Below, in pieces: positions 11,674-22,558 of a stretch of 64,000 bases of DNA (position 1 is the first letter of the stretch; every line of letters begins with the position of its first letter). The position numbers and the translations under genes are program-made. The stretch is from positions 15,434,442 through 15,498,441 of the forward strand of contig NC_064045.1 of NCBI RefSeq assembly GCF_932526225.1. The letters are read 5' to 3'. This stretch comes from Nematostella vectensis. Taxonomy: Eukaryota; Cnidaria; Anthozoa; Actiniaria; Edwardsiidae. Below the pieces are notes generated by a model. The model had not been told where the DNA came from and did no database searches. It was given only the letters and a program-made list of their open reading frames with translations.

Positions 11674-14600
11674 GATGGTGACTTTGCTTGGGATAGTTTA
11701 CGATACCAATAGTATTAAAAGTAATTTTCATTATAATTCCCTTCAACAATGCCACGTTAGTCTTTCGTTGCGGGCACTTAACTACTAACGCAGCGACCCC
11801 GGATCGAATCCCGCTGATAGCCTTTTTTTTTCTTTATTTTTTTTTTTAAATATCGATACTTAATTATACTGTTCTTGGTGTGTCATGACATAAAAAGAAG
11901 GTATAGGGACATTTTTATGTACTCTCAGCATCTTTGATGTGCTCATGCTTTGTTCAGGATCCTGTACATATTTTATGCACACAAGAACTAACTAGATTCC
12001 TTGGATAACTTGATTAAGTAGATTCTAACATAGAGCATAGCGCTCGATAGATTGATATACCTTTTTTTTCCGAGTATACTGTTTTATTTTCCTAATGTTA
12101 CTTTTTGGAATTTACATTCGGAAAAAAAATTATCGATTGTAACCTTTTGGAAGTTACACTCGTAAAACAAATTCCCGAATGTAACCCTGAAGCCTTTCCC
12201 GAATGTAACCTCCAGTCCGATGGTGACTTTGCTTGGGATAGTTTACGATACCAATAGTATTAAAAGTAATTTTCATTATAATTCCCTTCAACAATGCCAC
12301 GTTAGTCTTTCGTTGCGGGCACTTGACTACTAACGCAGCGACCCGGGTTCGAATCCCGCTGATAGCCTTTTTTTTTTCTTTATTTTTTTTTTAAATATCG
12401 ATACTTAATTATACTGTTCTTGGTGTGTCATGACATAAAAAGAAGGTATAGGGACATTTTTATGTACTCTCAGCATCTTTGATGTGCTCATGCTTTGTTC
12501 AGGATCCTGTACATATTTTATGCACACAAGAACTAACTAGATTCCTTGGATAACTTGATTAAGTAGATTCTAACATAGAGCATAGCGCTCGATAGATTGA
12601 TATACCTTTTTTTCCGAGTATACTGTTTTATTTTCCTAATGTTACTTTTTGGAATTTACATTCGGAAAAAAAAATTATCGATTGTAACCTTTTGGAAGTT
12701 ACACTCGTAAAACAAATTCCCGAATGTAACCCTGAAGCTTTTCCCGAATGTAACCTCCAGTCCGATGGTGACTTTGCTTGGGATAGTTTACGATACCAAT
12801 AGTATTAAAAGTAATTTTCATTATAATTCCCTTCAACAATGCCACGTTAGTCTTTCGTTGCGGGCACTTGACTACTAACGCAGCTACCCGGGTTCGAATC
12901 CCGCTGATAGCCTTTTTTTTTTCTTTATTTTTTTTTTAAATATCGATACTTAATTATACTGTTCTTGGTGTGTCATGACATAAAAAGAAGGTATAGGGAC
13001 ATTTTTATGTACTCTCAGCATCTTTGATGTGCTCATGCTTTGTTCAGGATCCTGTACATATTTTATGCACACAAGAACTAACTAGATTCCTTGGATAACT
13101 TGATTAAGTAGATTCTAACATAGAGCATAGCGCTCGATAGATTGATATACCTTTTTTTCCGAGTATACTGTTTTATTTTCCTAATGTTACTTTTTGGAAT
13201 TTACATTCGGAAAAAAAAATTATCGATTGTAACCTTTTGAAAGTTACACTCGTAAAACAAATTCCCGAATGTAACCCTGAAGCTTTTCCCGAATGTAACC
13301 TCCAGTCCGATGGTGACTTTGCTTGGGATAGTTTACGATACCAATAGTATTAAAAGTAATTTTCATTATAATTCCCTTCAACAATGCCACGTTAGTCTTT
13401 CGTTGCGGGCACTTAACTACTAACGCAGCGACCCGGGTTCGAATCCCGCTGATAGCCTTTTTTTTTTATCTTTAATTTTATTTTTTAAATATCGATACTT
13501 AATTATACTGTTCTTGGTGTGTCATGACATAAAAAGAAGGTATAGGGACATTTTTATGTACTCTCAGCATCTTTGATGTGCTCATGCTTTGTTCAGGATC
13601 CTGTACATATTTTATGCACACAAGAACTAACTAGATTCCTTGGATAACTTGATTAAGTAGATTCTAACATAGAGCATAGCGCTCGATAGATTGATATACC
13701 TTTTTTTCCGAGTATACTGTTTTATTTTCCTAATGTTACTTTTTGGAATTTACATTCGGAAAAAAAATTATCAATTGTAACCTTTTGGAAGTTACACTCG
13801 TAAAACAAATTCCCGAATGTAACCCTGAAGCTTTTCCCGAATGTAACCTCCAGTCCGATGGTGACTTTGCTTGGGATAGTTTACGATACCAATAGTATTA
13901 AAAGTAATTTTCATTATAATTCCCTTCAACAATGCCACGTTAGTCTTTCGTTGCGGGCACTTAACTACTAACGCAGCGACCCGGGTTCGAATCCCGCTGA
14001 TAGCCTTTTTTTTTTCTTTATTTTTTTTTTAAATATCGATACTTAATTATACTGTTCTTGGTGTGTCATGACATAAAAAGAAGGTATAGGGACATTTTTA
14101 TGTACTTACAGCATCTTTGATGTGCTCATGCTTTGTTCAGGATCCTGTACATATTTTATGCACACAAGAACTAACTAGATTCCTTGGATAACTTGATTAA
14201 GTAGATTCTAACATAGAGCATAGCGCTCGATAGATTGATATACCTTTTTTTCCGAGTATACTGTTTTATTTTTCCTAATGTTACTTTTTGGAATTTACAT
14301 TCGGAAAAAAAAATATCGATTGTAACTTTTGGAGGTTACACTCGTAAAACAAATTCCCGAATGTAACCCTGAAGCTTTTCCCGAATGTAACCTCCAGTCC
14401 GCTGGTGACTTTGCTTGGGATAGTTTACGATACCAATAGTATTAAAAGTAATTTTCATTATAATTCCCTTCAACAATGCCACGTTAGTCTTTCGTTGCGG
14501 GCACTTAACTACTAACGCAGCGACCCGGGTTCGAATCCCGCTGATAGCCTTTTTTTTTTTCTTTAATTTTATTTTTTAAATATCGATACTTAATTATACT

Positions 14601-15814
14601 GTTCTTGGTGTGTCATGACATAAAAAGAAGGTATAGGGACATTTTTATGTACTCTCAGCATCTTTGATGTGCTCATGCTTTGTTAAGGATCCTGTATATA
14701 TTTTATGCACACAAGAACTAACTAGATTCCTTGGATAACTTGATTAAGTAGATTCTAACATAGAGCATAGCGCTCGATAGATTGATATACCTTTTTTTCC
14801 GAGTATACTGTTTTATTTTCCTAATGTTACTTTTTGGAATTTACATTCGGAAAAAAAATTATCGATTGTAACCTTTTGGAAGTTACACTCGTAAAACAAA
14901 TTCCCGAATGTAACCCTGAAGCTTTTCCCGAATGTAACCTCCAGTCCGATGGTGACTTTGCTTGGGATATTTTACGATACCAATAGTATTAAAAGTAATT
15001 TTCATTATAATTCCCTTCAACAATGCCACGTTAGTCTTTCGTTGCGGGCACTTAACTACTAACGCAGCGACCCGGGTTCGAATCCCGCTGATAGACTTTT
15101 TTTTTTTATTTTTTTTTTTAAATATCGATACTTAATTATACTGTTCTTGGTGTGTCATGACATAAAAAGAAGGTATAGGGACATTTTTATGTACTTACAG
15201 CATCTTTGATGTGCTCATGCTTTGTTCAGGATCCTGTACATATTTTATGCACACAAGAACTAACTAGATTCCTTGGATAACTTGATTAAGTAGATTCTAA
15301 CATAGAGCATAGCGCTCGATAGATTGATATACCTTTTTTTCCGAGTATACTGTTTTATTTTTCCTAATGTTACTTTTTGGAATTTACATTCGGAAACAAA
15401 ATTATCGATTGTAACCTTTTGGAGGTTACACTCGTAAAACAAATTCCCGAATGTAACCCTGAAGCTTTTATCGAATGTAACCTCCAGTCCGATGGTGACT
15501 TTGCTTGGGATAGTTTACAATACCAATAGTATTAAAAGTAATTTTTATTACATTTCCCTTCAGTAATGCCACGTTAGTCTTTCGTTGCGGGCACTTGACT
15601 ACTAACGCAGCGACCCGGGTTCGATTCCCGCTGATAGCCTATTTTTTTTTTCTTTATTTTTTTTTTTAAATATCGATACTTAATTATACTGTTCTTGGTG
15701 TGTCATGACATAAAAAGAAGGTATAGGGACATTTTTATGTACTCTCAGCATCTTTGATGTGCTCATGCTTTGTTCAGGATCCTATACATATTTTATGCAC
15801 ACAAGAACTAACTA
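11674..15814 (+). repeat. 4.1-kb higher-order block, copy 2
   Basis: Partner of the block at 4690-8830, offset 6,984 bp. The few differences noticed include CCTGTATATA at 14692-14701, CCTATACATA at 15781-15790 and shifts in homopolymer length. After about 15814 this copy continues with a full-length monomer while the left copy enters the shortened one. Confidence 0.85.
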
Positions 15815-15989
15815 GATTCCTTGGTTAACTTGATTAAGTAGATTCTAACATAGAGCATAGCGCTCGATAGATTGATATACCTTTTTTTTCGAGTATACTG
15901 TTTTATTTTTCCTAATGTTACTTTTTGGAATTTACATTCGGAAAAAAAATTATCGATTGTAACCTTTTGGAGGTTACACTCGTAAAACA

Positions 15990-16350
15990 AATTCCCGAAT
16001 GTAACCCTGAAGCTTTTCCCGAATGTAACCTCCAGTCCGATGGTGACTTTGCTTGGGATAGTTTACGATACCAATAGTATTAAAAGTAATTTTCATTACA
16101 ATTCCCTTCAGCAATGCCACGTTAGTCTTTCGTTGCGGGCACTTGACTACTACCGCAGCGACCCGTGTTCGATTCCCGCTGATAGCCTACTTTTTTTTCT
16201 TTATTTTTTTTTTAAAAAATCGATACTTAATTATACTGTTCTTGGTGTGTCATGACATAAAAAGAAGGTATAGGGACATTTTTATATACTCTCAGCATCT
16301 TTGATGTGCTTATGCTTTGTTCAGGATCCTGTACATATTTTATGCACACA
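15990..16350 (+). repeat. Rare monomer variant, forward partner
   Basis: This segment carries the private set CTACCGCAGCG, CCCGTGTTCG, AGCCTACTTTTTTTTC, AAAAAATCGATAC, TTATATACTCTC and GTGCTTATGC. The same set appears in reverse complement at 23965-24290. Beyond these limits the two copies differ, for example CTAACTAG here against CTAGTAG with GCGC there. Confidence 0.85.
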
Positions 16351-16990
16351 AGAACTAACTAGATTCCTTGGATAACTTGATTAAGTAGATTCTAACATAG
16401 AGCATAGCGCTCGATAGATTGATATACCTTTTTTTCCGAGTATACTGTTTTATTTTCCTAATGTTACTTTTTGGAATTTACATTCGGAAAAAAAAATTAT
16501 CGATTGTAACCTTTTGAAAGTTACACTCGTAAAACAAATTCCCGAATGTAACCCTGAAGCTTTTCCCGAATGTAACCTCCAGTCCGATGGTGACTTTGCT
16601 TGGGATAGTTTACGATACCAATAGTATTAAAAGTAATTTTCATTATAATTCCCTTCAACAATGCCACGTTAGTCTTTCGTTGCGGGCACTTAACTACTAA
16701 CGCAGCGACCCGGGTTCGATTCCCGCTGATAGCCTCTTTTTTTTCTTTATTTTTATTTTTTAAAAATCGATACTTAATTATACTGTCCTTGGTGTGTCAT
16801 GACATAAAAAGAAGGTATATGGACATTTTTATGTACTTACAGCATCTTTGATGTGCTCATGCTTTGTTCAGGATCTTGTACATATTTTATGCACACAAGA
16901 ACTAACTAGATTCCTTGGATAACTTGATTAAGTAGATTCTAACATAGAGCATAGCGCTCGATAGATTGATATACCTTTTTTTCCGAGTAT

Positions 16991-18757
16991 GCAAAGCGTG
17001 GGTCAACCCAACTCACTGCTACTGACGGATGCACAATACTTCAGGAGAAATCGGAGATCCTAAACAGATTTGCCGATCATTTTGACCAACTCCTGAATGT
17101 ATCAGGGCTTGTGGATGAGGGAGCACTCAACAGTCTCCAAACAAGACCAGAGGTAGTGTGCCTTTCTGAGCCGCCAGACATAAAGGAGGTTGTGGATGCA
17201 ATCGATGCTACACAAGAGGGGAAATCACCTGGTAAATGTGGTATACCTGCGGAAATCTGGAAGCATGGTGGTACAGAGATTGTGTCCAAGCTGCATAAAC
17301 TTGTCCTCAAAGTCTGGTCAGCGGAGAACACACCTCATGACTGGAGAGATGCCAGTATTATCCCTATTTTCAAGAAAGGTAGTCGGAGAGACTGTGGAAA
17401 TTACAGAGGTATATCCTTGCTTTCCATCGCTGGTAAGATCCTCTCTCGTGTTCTGCTGAACAGGATTAACAGACACATAGCACCAGTCATACTGCCCGAG
17501 TCCCAGTGTGGTTTCAGGAGTGGCAGAGGCACAATGGACATGATTTTCTGTCTGCGACAGACCCAGGAGAAGTGTATAGAGCAAAACATGCCGCTATATG
17601 CAGTGTTCATTGACTTCTCAAAAGCCTTTGACACTGTATCGAGAGAGGCACTCTGGCAGGTCCTGGTCAAATTTGGCTGTCCACCCAAGTTTGTCAATGT
17701 TATACGATCCCTCCATAGCGGTATGAAAGCTTCTGTATCCCAAGGCGGAAACGACTCGAAGCAATTCGATGTCTCCAATGGAGTAAAGCAAGGGTGCGTC
17801 CTGGCGCCAACGCTCTTTTCTCTATACCTGTCGGCCATGTTGGAGATAGCCTTCAAGGACTGTGTTGATGGGGTGTCAATCCAAACAAGGCATAACGCCG
17901 ACCTATTCAATGTTGCTCACTTCAAAGCGAAAAGGAAAACATGCCAGGTCATAGTACGAGAAATGCTGTATGCGGACGACAGCGCATTGGTGGCACATGA
18001 TGTGGAAAGTATGCAGAGATTAGTAGACAGATTCTCCTCAGCTGCAGAACAATTCAGCCTGAAAATCAACATCAAAAAGACAGAGTGCTTATTTCAACCA
18101 GTGAAGCGTCAGACATTGACTCAATTCCCTGGCGAAATCCATGTAAGAAATGAGACCCTGGTCCAGACCAAAGACTTTGTGTACTTGGGAAGTACCATCT
18201 CTGACAATGCACGAATAGATAATGAGATCACCTTCAGAAAGGGGAAGGCCAGCGCAGCATATGCTAAGCTGAGAGAGCGGCTGTGGGACAACCATCACGT
18301 ATCGCTCAAGGTTAAAGGCAAGGTCTATCGAGCAGTTGTCTTATCTGCCCTAGTATACGGTGCAGAAACATGGACTGTATATCGCAGCCAGGTGAAAAAT
18401 TTACATGCATATATGATGCGACATCTGAGAGAAATAATGAAAATTACTTGGATGGATAAAGTCACAAACAAAGAGATATACAAGAGGACCGGATTACGGT
18501 CAATGGCTGACACACTCATTGAGAAAAATCTCAGATGGACTGGGCATGTTCACCGCATGGACACTGACAGATTGCCTAGGCAGCTGCTCTACTCTCAGCT
18601 CACGACAGGGACCAGGAATCAGGGTCGGCCTAGACTCAGGTTCAAAGATGTGGTAAAGAGGAACCTGAAGTGGAGGGATATAAGCTCAAACTCTTGGCAA
18701 ACCACTGCTCGGAATCGTCCAGCATGGAGAGTTAAGATCAAAGGACCAACACAATAG
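16991..18757 (+). CDS. LINE ORF2 fragment: reverse transcriptase
   Basis: This is the C-terminal part of a non-LTR retrotransposon polyprotein, an RNA-dependent DNA polymerase for target-primed reverse transcription. The frame runs 588 codons from the left junction to TAG at 18755-18757 with no stop. A GTG at 17111 leaves 548 residues, numbered here from that codon. Motifs in order: GKCGIPAEIWK near 41-51; NYRGISLL 97-104; GFRSGRGT 134-141; motif A FIDFSKAFDTV 166-176 with catalytic Asp168; GVKQGCVLAPTLFSLYL 224-240; motif C YADD 287-290 with Asp289 and Asp290; YLGSTIS 358-364. A C-terminal region containing LRWTGHVHRMD 474-484 and GRPRLRFKDV 505-514 is typical of many animal LINEs. The apurinic endonuclease domain that should precede it is missing. 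No credible ATG start is present, so the fragment is probably not translated independently. All catalytic residues look intact, suggesting a fairly recent insertion. Base composition is clearly richer in GC than the satellite. Confidence 0.93.
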   Translation, partial: AKRGSTQLTATDGCTILQEKSEILNRFADHFDQLLNVSGLVDEGALNSLQTRPEVVCLSEPPDIKEVVDAIDATQEGKSPGKCGIPAEIWKHGGTEIVSKLHKLVLKVWSAENTPHDWRDASIIPIFKKGSRRDCGNYRGISLLSIAGKILSRVLLNRINRHIAPVILPESQCGFRSGRGTMDMIFCLRQTQEKCIEQNMPLYAVFIDFSKAFDTVSREALWQVLVKFGCPPKFVNVIRSLHSGMKASVSQGGNDSKQFDVSNGVKQGCVLAPTLFSLYLSAMLEIAFKDCVDGVSIQTRHNADLFNVAHFKAKRKTCQVIVREMLYADDSALVAHDVESMQRLVDRFSSAAEQFSLKINIKKTECLFQPVKRQTLTQFPGEIHVRNETLVQTKDFVYLGSTISDNARIDNEITFRKGKASAAYAKLRERLWDNHHVSLKVKGKVYRAVVLSALVYGAETWTVYRSQVKNLHAYMMRHLREIMKITWMDKVTNKEIYKRTGLRSMADTLIEKNLRWTGHVHRMDTDRLPRQLLYSQLTTGTRNQGRPRLRFKDVVKRNLKWRDISSNSWQTTARNRPAWRVKIKGPTQ

Positions 18758-18793
18758 AACAGTCATCGTCGCCTCGACGGACTGCCAATGATG
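16991..18793 (+). mobile_element. 5'-truncated LINE (non-LTR retrotransposon) insertion
   Basis: A 1,803 bp non-satellite insert splits one monomer. Satellite sequence stops after CCGAGTAT (16983-16990) and resumes with ACTGTTTTATTTTTCC at 18794, exactly the bases that follow GAGTAT in intact monomers. The module spacing across it (16701 to 19052, 2,351 bp) minus the insert leaves 548 bp, confirming a clean insertion. The insert carries a reverse transcriptase frame open from the left junction and a 36 bp 3' untranslated end. The endonuclease part is absent, which is the usual 5' truncation of LINE copies. I see no target-site duplication and no poly(A) tail. No other copy occurs in the window, so it arrived after, or escaped, the local amplification. 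The RTE, CR1 and I/Nimb-like groups are possible; I cannot choose among them by eye. Confidence 0.92.
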
Positions 18794-18800
18794 ACTGTTT
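18758..18800 (+). other. LINE 3' UTR with nested hairpins
   Basis: The short tail after the stop codon contains a 10 bp perfect inverted repeat, AACAGTCATC at 18758-18767 and GATGACTGTT at 18790-18799. Inside it is a second perfect hairpin, CGTCG-CCT-CGACG at 18767-18779. The outer right arm overlaps the resumed satellite: ACTGTT could belong to either. Structured 3' ends are used by several LINE groups for recognition by their own reverse transcriptase. The exact right border is therefore uncertain by up to about 6 bp. Confidence 0.75.
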
Positions 18801-19619
18801 TATTTTTCCTAATGTTACTTTTTGGAATTTACATTCGGAAAAAAAATTATCGATTGTAACCTTTTGGAGGTTACACTCGTAAAACAAATTCCCGAATGTA
18901 ACCCTGAAGCTTTTACCGAATGTAACCTCCAGTCCGATGGGTGACTTTGCTTGGGATAGTTTACGATACCAATAGTATTAAAAGTAATTTTCATTACAAT
19001 TCCCTTTAGCAATGCCACGTTAGTCTTTCGTTGCGGGCACTTGACTACTAACGCAGCGACCCGGGTTCGATTCCCGCTGATAGCCTATTTTTTTTTCTTT
19101 ATTTTTTTTTTAAATCGATACTTAATTATACTGTTCTTGGTGTGTCATGACATAAAAAGAAGGTATAGGGACATTTTTATGTACTCTCAGCATCTTTGAT
19201 GTGCTCATGCTTTGTTCAGGTTCCAGTACATATTTTATGCACACAAGAACTAACTAGATTCCTTGGTTAACTGGATTAAGTAGATTCTAACATAGAGCAT
19301 AGCGCTCAATAGATTGATATACCTTTTTTTCCGAGTATACTGTTTTATTTTTCCTAATGTTACTTTTTGGAATTTACATTCGGAAAAAAAATTATCGATT
19401 GTAACCTTTTGGAGGTTACACTCGTAAAACAAATTCCCGAATGTAACCCTGAAGCTTTTCCCGAATGTAACCTCCAGTCCGATGGTGACTTTGCTTGGGA
19501 TAGTTTACGATACCAATAGTATTAAAAGTAATTTTCATTACAATTCCCTTCAGCAATGCCACGATAGTCTTTCGTTGCGGGCACTTGACTACTAACGCAG
19601 CGACCCGGGTTCGATTCCC

Positions 19620-20708
19620 GCTGATAGCCTATTTTTTTTCTTTATTTTTTTTTAAATATCGATACTTAATTATACTGTTCTTGGTGTGTCATGACATAAA
19701 AAGAAGGTATACGGACATTTTTATGTACTCTCAGCATCTTTGATGTGCTCATGCTTTGTTCAGGATCCTGTACATATTTTATGCACACAAGAACTAACTA
19801 GATTCCTTGGTTAACTTGATTAAGTAGATTCTAACAAAGAGCATAGCGCTCGATAGATTGATATACCTTTTTTTCCGAGTATACTGTTTTATTATTCCTA
19901 ATGTTACTTTTTGGAATTTATATTCGGAAAAAAAATTATCGATTGTAACCTTTTGGAGGTTACACTCGTAAAACAAATTCCCGAATGTAACCCTGAAGCT
20001 TTTCCCGAATGTAACCTTCAGTCCGATGGTGACTTTGCTTGGCATAGTTTACGATACCAATATTATTAAAAGTAATTTTCATTACAATTCCCTTCAGTAA
20101 TGCCACGTTAGTCTTTCGTTGCGGGCACTTGACTACTAACGCAGCGACCCGGGTTCGATTCCCGCTGATAGCCTATTTTTTTTCTTTATTTTTTTTTAAA
20201 TATCGATACTTAATTATACTGTTCTTGGTGTGTCATGACATAAAAAGAAGGTATACGGACATTTTTATGTACTCTCAGCATCTTTGATGTGCTCATGCTT
20301 TGTTCAGGATCCTGTACATATTTTATGCACACAAGAACTAACTAGATTCCTTGGTTAACTTGATTAAGTAGATTCTAACAAAGAGCATAGCGCTCGATAG
20401 ATTGATATACCTTTTTTTCCGAGTATACTGTTTTATTATTCCTAATGTTACTTTTTGGAATTTATATTCGGAAAAAAAATTATCGATTGTAACCTTTTGG
20501 AGGTTACACTCGTAAAACAAATTCCCGAATGTAACCCTGAAGCTTTTCCCGAATGTAACCTTCAGTCCGATGGTGACTTTGCTTGGGATAGTTTACGATA
20601 CCAATATTATTAAAAGTAATTTTCATTACAATTCCCTTCAGTAATGCCACGTTAGTCTTTCGTTGCGGGCACTTGACTACTAACGCAGCGACCCGGGTTC
20701 GATTCCTG
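19620..20708 (+). repeat. Pair of near-identical adjacent monomers
   Basis: The monomers following the modules at 19596 and 20140 share a set of private variants: GGTATACGGAC, CTAACAAAGAGC, TTTATTATTCC, ATTTATATTCGG, TAACCTTCAG and CCAATATTATT. The only base difference I noticed is GGCATAG (20041) versus GGGATAG (20585). This is a recent single-monomer duplication or conversion. Confidence 0.85.
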
Positions 20709-21229
20709 CTGATAGCCCATTTTTTTTTTCTTTATTTTTTTTTTAAATATCGATACTTAATTATACTGTTCTTGGTGTGTCATGACATAAAAAGAAGGTA
20801 TAGGGACATTTTTATGTACTCTCAGCATCTTTGAAGTGCTCATGCTTTGTTCAGGATCCTGTACATATTTTATGCACACAAGAACTAACTAGATTCCTTG
20901 GTTAACTTGATTAAGTAGATTCTAACATAGAGCATAGCGCTCGATAGATTGGTATACCTTTTTTTCGAGTATACTGTTTTATTTTTCCTAATGTTACTTT
21001 TTGGAATTTACATTCGGAAAAAAAATTATCGATTGTAACCTTTTGGAGGTTACACTCGTAAAACAAATTCCCGAATGTAACCCTGAAGCTTTTCCCGAAT
21101 GTAACCTCCAGTCCGATGGTGACTTTGCTTGGGATAGTTTACGATACCAATAGTATTAAAAGTAATTTTCATTATAATTCCCTTCAACAATGCCACGTTA
21201 GTCTTTCGTTGCGGGCACTTAACTACTAA

Positions 21230-22230
21230 CGCAGCTACCCGGGTTCGATTCCCGCAGATAGCCTTTTTTTTCTTTATTTTTTTTTTAAATATCGATACTT
21301 AATTATACTGTTCTTGGTGTGTTATGACATAAAAAGAAGGTAAATGGACATTTTTATGTACTTACAGCATCTTTGATGTGCTCATGCTTTGTTCAGGATC
21401 CTGTACATATTTTATGCACACAAGAACTAACTAGATTCCTTGGTTAACTTGATTAAGTAGATTCTAACATAGAGCATAGCGCTCGATAGATTGGTATACC
21501 TTTTTTTCCGAGTATACTGTTTTATTTTTCCTAATGTTACTTTTTGGAATTTACATTCGGAAAAAAAATTATCGATTGTAACCTTTTGGAGGTTACACTC
21601 GTAAAACAAATTCCCGAATGTAACCCTGAAGCTTTTCCCGAATGTAACCTCCAGTCCGATGGTGACTTTGCTTGGGATAGTTTACGATACCAATAGTATT
21701 AAAAGTAATTTTCATTATAATTCCCTTCAACAATGCCACGTTAGTCTTTCGTTGCGGGCACTTAACTACTAACGCAGCTACCCGGGTTCGATTCCCGCAG
21801 ATAGCCTTTTTTTTCTTTATTTTTTTTTTAAATATCGATACTTAATTATACTGTTCTTGGTGTGTTATGACATAAAAAGAAGGTAAATGGACATTTTTAT
21901 GTACTTACAGCATCTTTGATGTGCTCATGCTTTGTTCAGGATCCTGTACATATTTTATGCACACAAGAACTAACTAGATTCCTTGGTTAACTTGATTAAG
22001 TAGATTCTAACATAGAGCATAGCGCTCGATAGATTGGTATACCTTTTTTTCCGAGTATACTGTTTTATTTTTCCTAATGTTACTTTTTGGAATTTACATT
22101 CGGAAAAAAAATTATCGATTGTAACCTTTTGGAGGTTACACTCGTAAAACAAATTCCCGAATGTAACCCTGAAGCTTTTCCCGAATGTAACCTCCAGTCC
22201 GATGGTGACTTTGCTTGGGATAGTTTACGA
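21230..22230 (+). repeat. Second pair of near-identical adjacent monomers
   Basis: Monomers starting at 21230 and 21773 share CAGCTACCC, CCGCAGATAGCC, GTGTGTTATGAC, AAGGTAAATGGAC and GATTGGTATACC. They look the same until about 22240, where the second reads AATAGTAATAAAAG. The second is cut by the inversion junction. Confidence 0.82.
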
Positions 22231-22304
22231 TACCAATAGTAATAAAAGTAATTTTCATTACAATTCCCTTCAGCAATGCCACGTTAGTCTTTCGTTGCGG
22301 GCAC

Positions 22305-22311
22305 TTGAATC
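22305..22311. other. Satellite inversion junction (convergent)
   Basis: Forward satellite ends inside a tRNA-like module at GGGCACTTGA, where CTACTAACG should follow. Reverse-complement satellite starts at GAATCTAGTTAG, normally preceded by CCAAG. The two share GA at 22307-22308, a 2 bp microhomology. The breakpoints fall at different monomer positions, about 530 and about 208 from CGCAGCGAC, so this is not a simple fold-back of one point. Modules on both sides point toward the junction. Confidence 0.93.
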
Positions 22312-22484
22312 TAGTTAGTTCTTGTGTGCATAAAATATGTACAGGATCCTGAACAAAGCATGAGCACATCAAAGATGCTGAGAGTACATACAAATGTCCC
22401 TATACCTTCTTTTTATGTCATGACACACCAAGAACAGTATAATTAAGTATCGATATTTTAAAAAAAAATAAAGAAAAAAAAATA

Positions 22485-22558
22485 GGCTATCAGCGGGAAT
22501 CGAACCCGGGTAGCTGCGTTGGTAGTCAAGTGCCCGCAACGAAAGACTAACGTGGCAT
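22485..22558 (-). pseudogene. tRNA-like module (representative reverse copy)
   Basis: Reverse-strand equivalent of 505-578. On the plus strand it reads GGCTATCAGCGGG followed by AATCGAACCCGGG, the complement of the B box and T-arm, and ends at CGTGGCAT. The A-rich run at 22474-22482 just before it is the T-run terminator candidate on the minus strand. The same mismatched acceptor and anticodon regions apply. Confidence 0.65.

Larger units (their letters stand above)
1..16990 (+). repeat. Forward satellite array, left part
   Basis: Head-to-tail tandem array with a monomer of about 545 bp. Using the motif CGCAGCGAC in the tRNA-like module as phase marker, copies begin at 1, 545, 1091, 1636, 2180, 2724, 3173, 3720, 4262, 4805, 5350, 5895, 6440, 6988, 7531, 8078, 8622, 9070, 9612, 10157, 10702, 11247, 11789, 12334, 12879, 13424, 13972, 14516, 15063, 15606, 16154 and 16701. 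Spacing is 542-548 bp except two shortened copies (2724-3173 and 8622-9070). Most length variation lies in the T-rich tract after the tRNA-like module and the A-run near the GTAAC zone. Copies differ by scattered substitutions and form recognisable subtypes, for example GGAGGTTAC versus GGAAGTTAC in the hairpin arm. No unique DNA appears between copies. The whole interval is repeat, without a gene I can support. Confidence 0.97.
18794..22308 (+). repeat. Forward satellite array, right part
   Basis: The satellite resumes in phase after the LINE. tRNA-like modules are phased at 19052, 19596, 20140, 20684, 21230 and 21773, and a truncated module is cut off at the inversion junction (22307). B boxes are intact in all six. 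Two modules (21230 and 21773) share CAGCTACCC and CCGCAGATAGCC. No gene is supported in this interval. Confidence 0.96.

Noticed and set aside
16040-16255. 71-codon frame containing SIPADS, which reads through the tRNA-like module
   Set aside because: Translated T-arm sequence gives this kind of peptide by chance; no domain, and the frame is broken in many monomers.
17077-17910. Other open frames overlapping the LINE (17077-17331, 17318-17584 and 17401-17910 minus; 17190-17459 plus)
   Set aside because: They are shadows of the reverse transcriptase frame and show no recognisable domain.
16991-18793. Complete autonomous retrotransposon
   Set aside because: No endonuclease domain, no ORF1 and no 5' UTR; the frame begins abruptly at the satellite junction.
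1-22308. CRISPR array or other prokaryotic repeat system
   Set aside because: The unit is 545 bp with variants spread throughout, there are no short direct repeats with unique spacers, and no cas-like gene; the LINE indicates a eukaryote.
22309-22330. Inversion as a simple fold-back sequencing artefact
   Set aside because: A fold-back would give mirror copies centred on one point; here the two breakpoints are at different monomer positions and the nearest flanking variants do not mirror. A misjoin is still possible.
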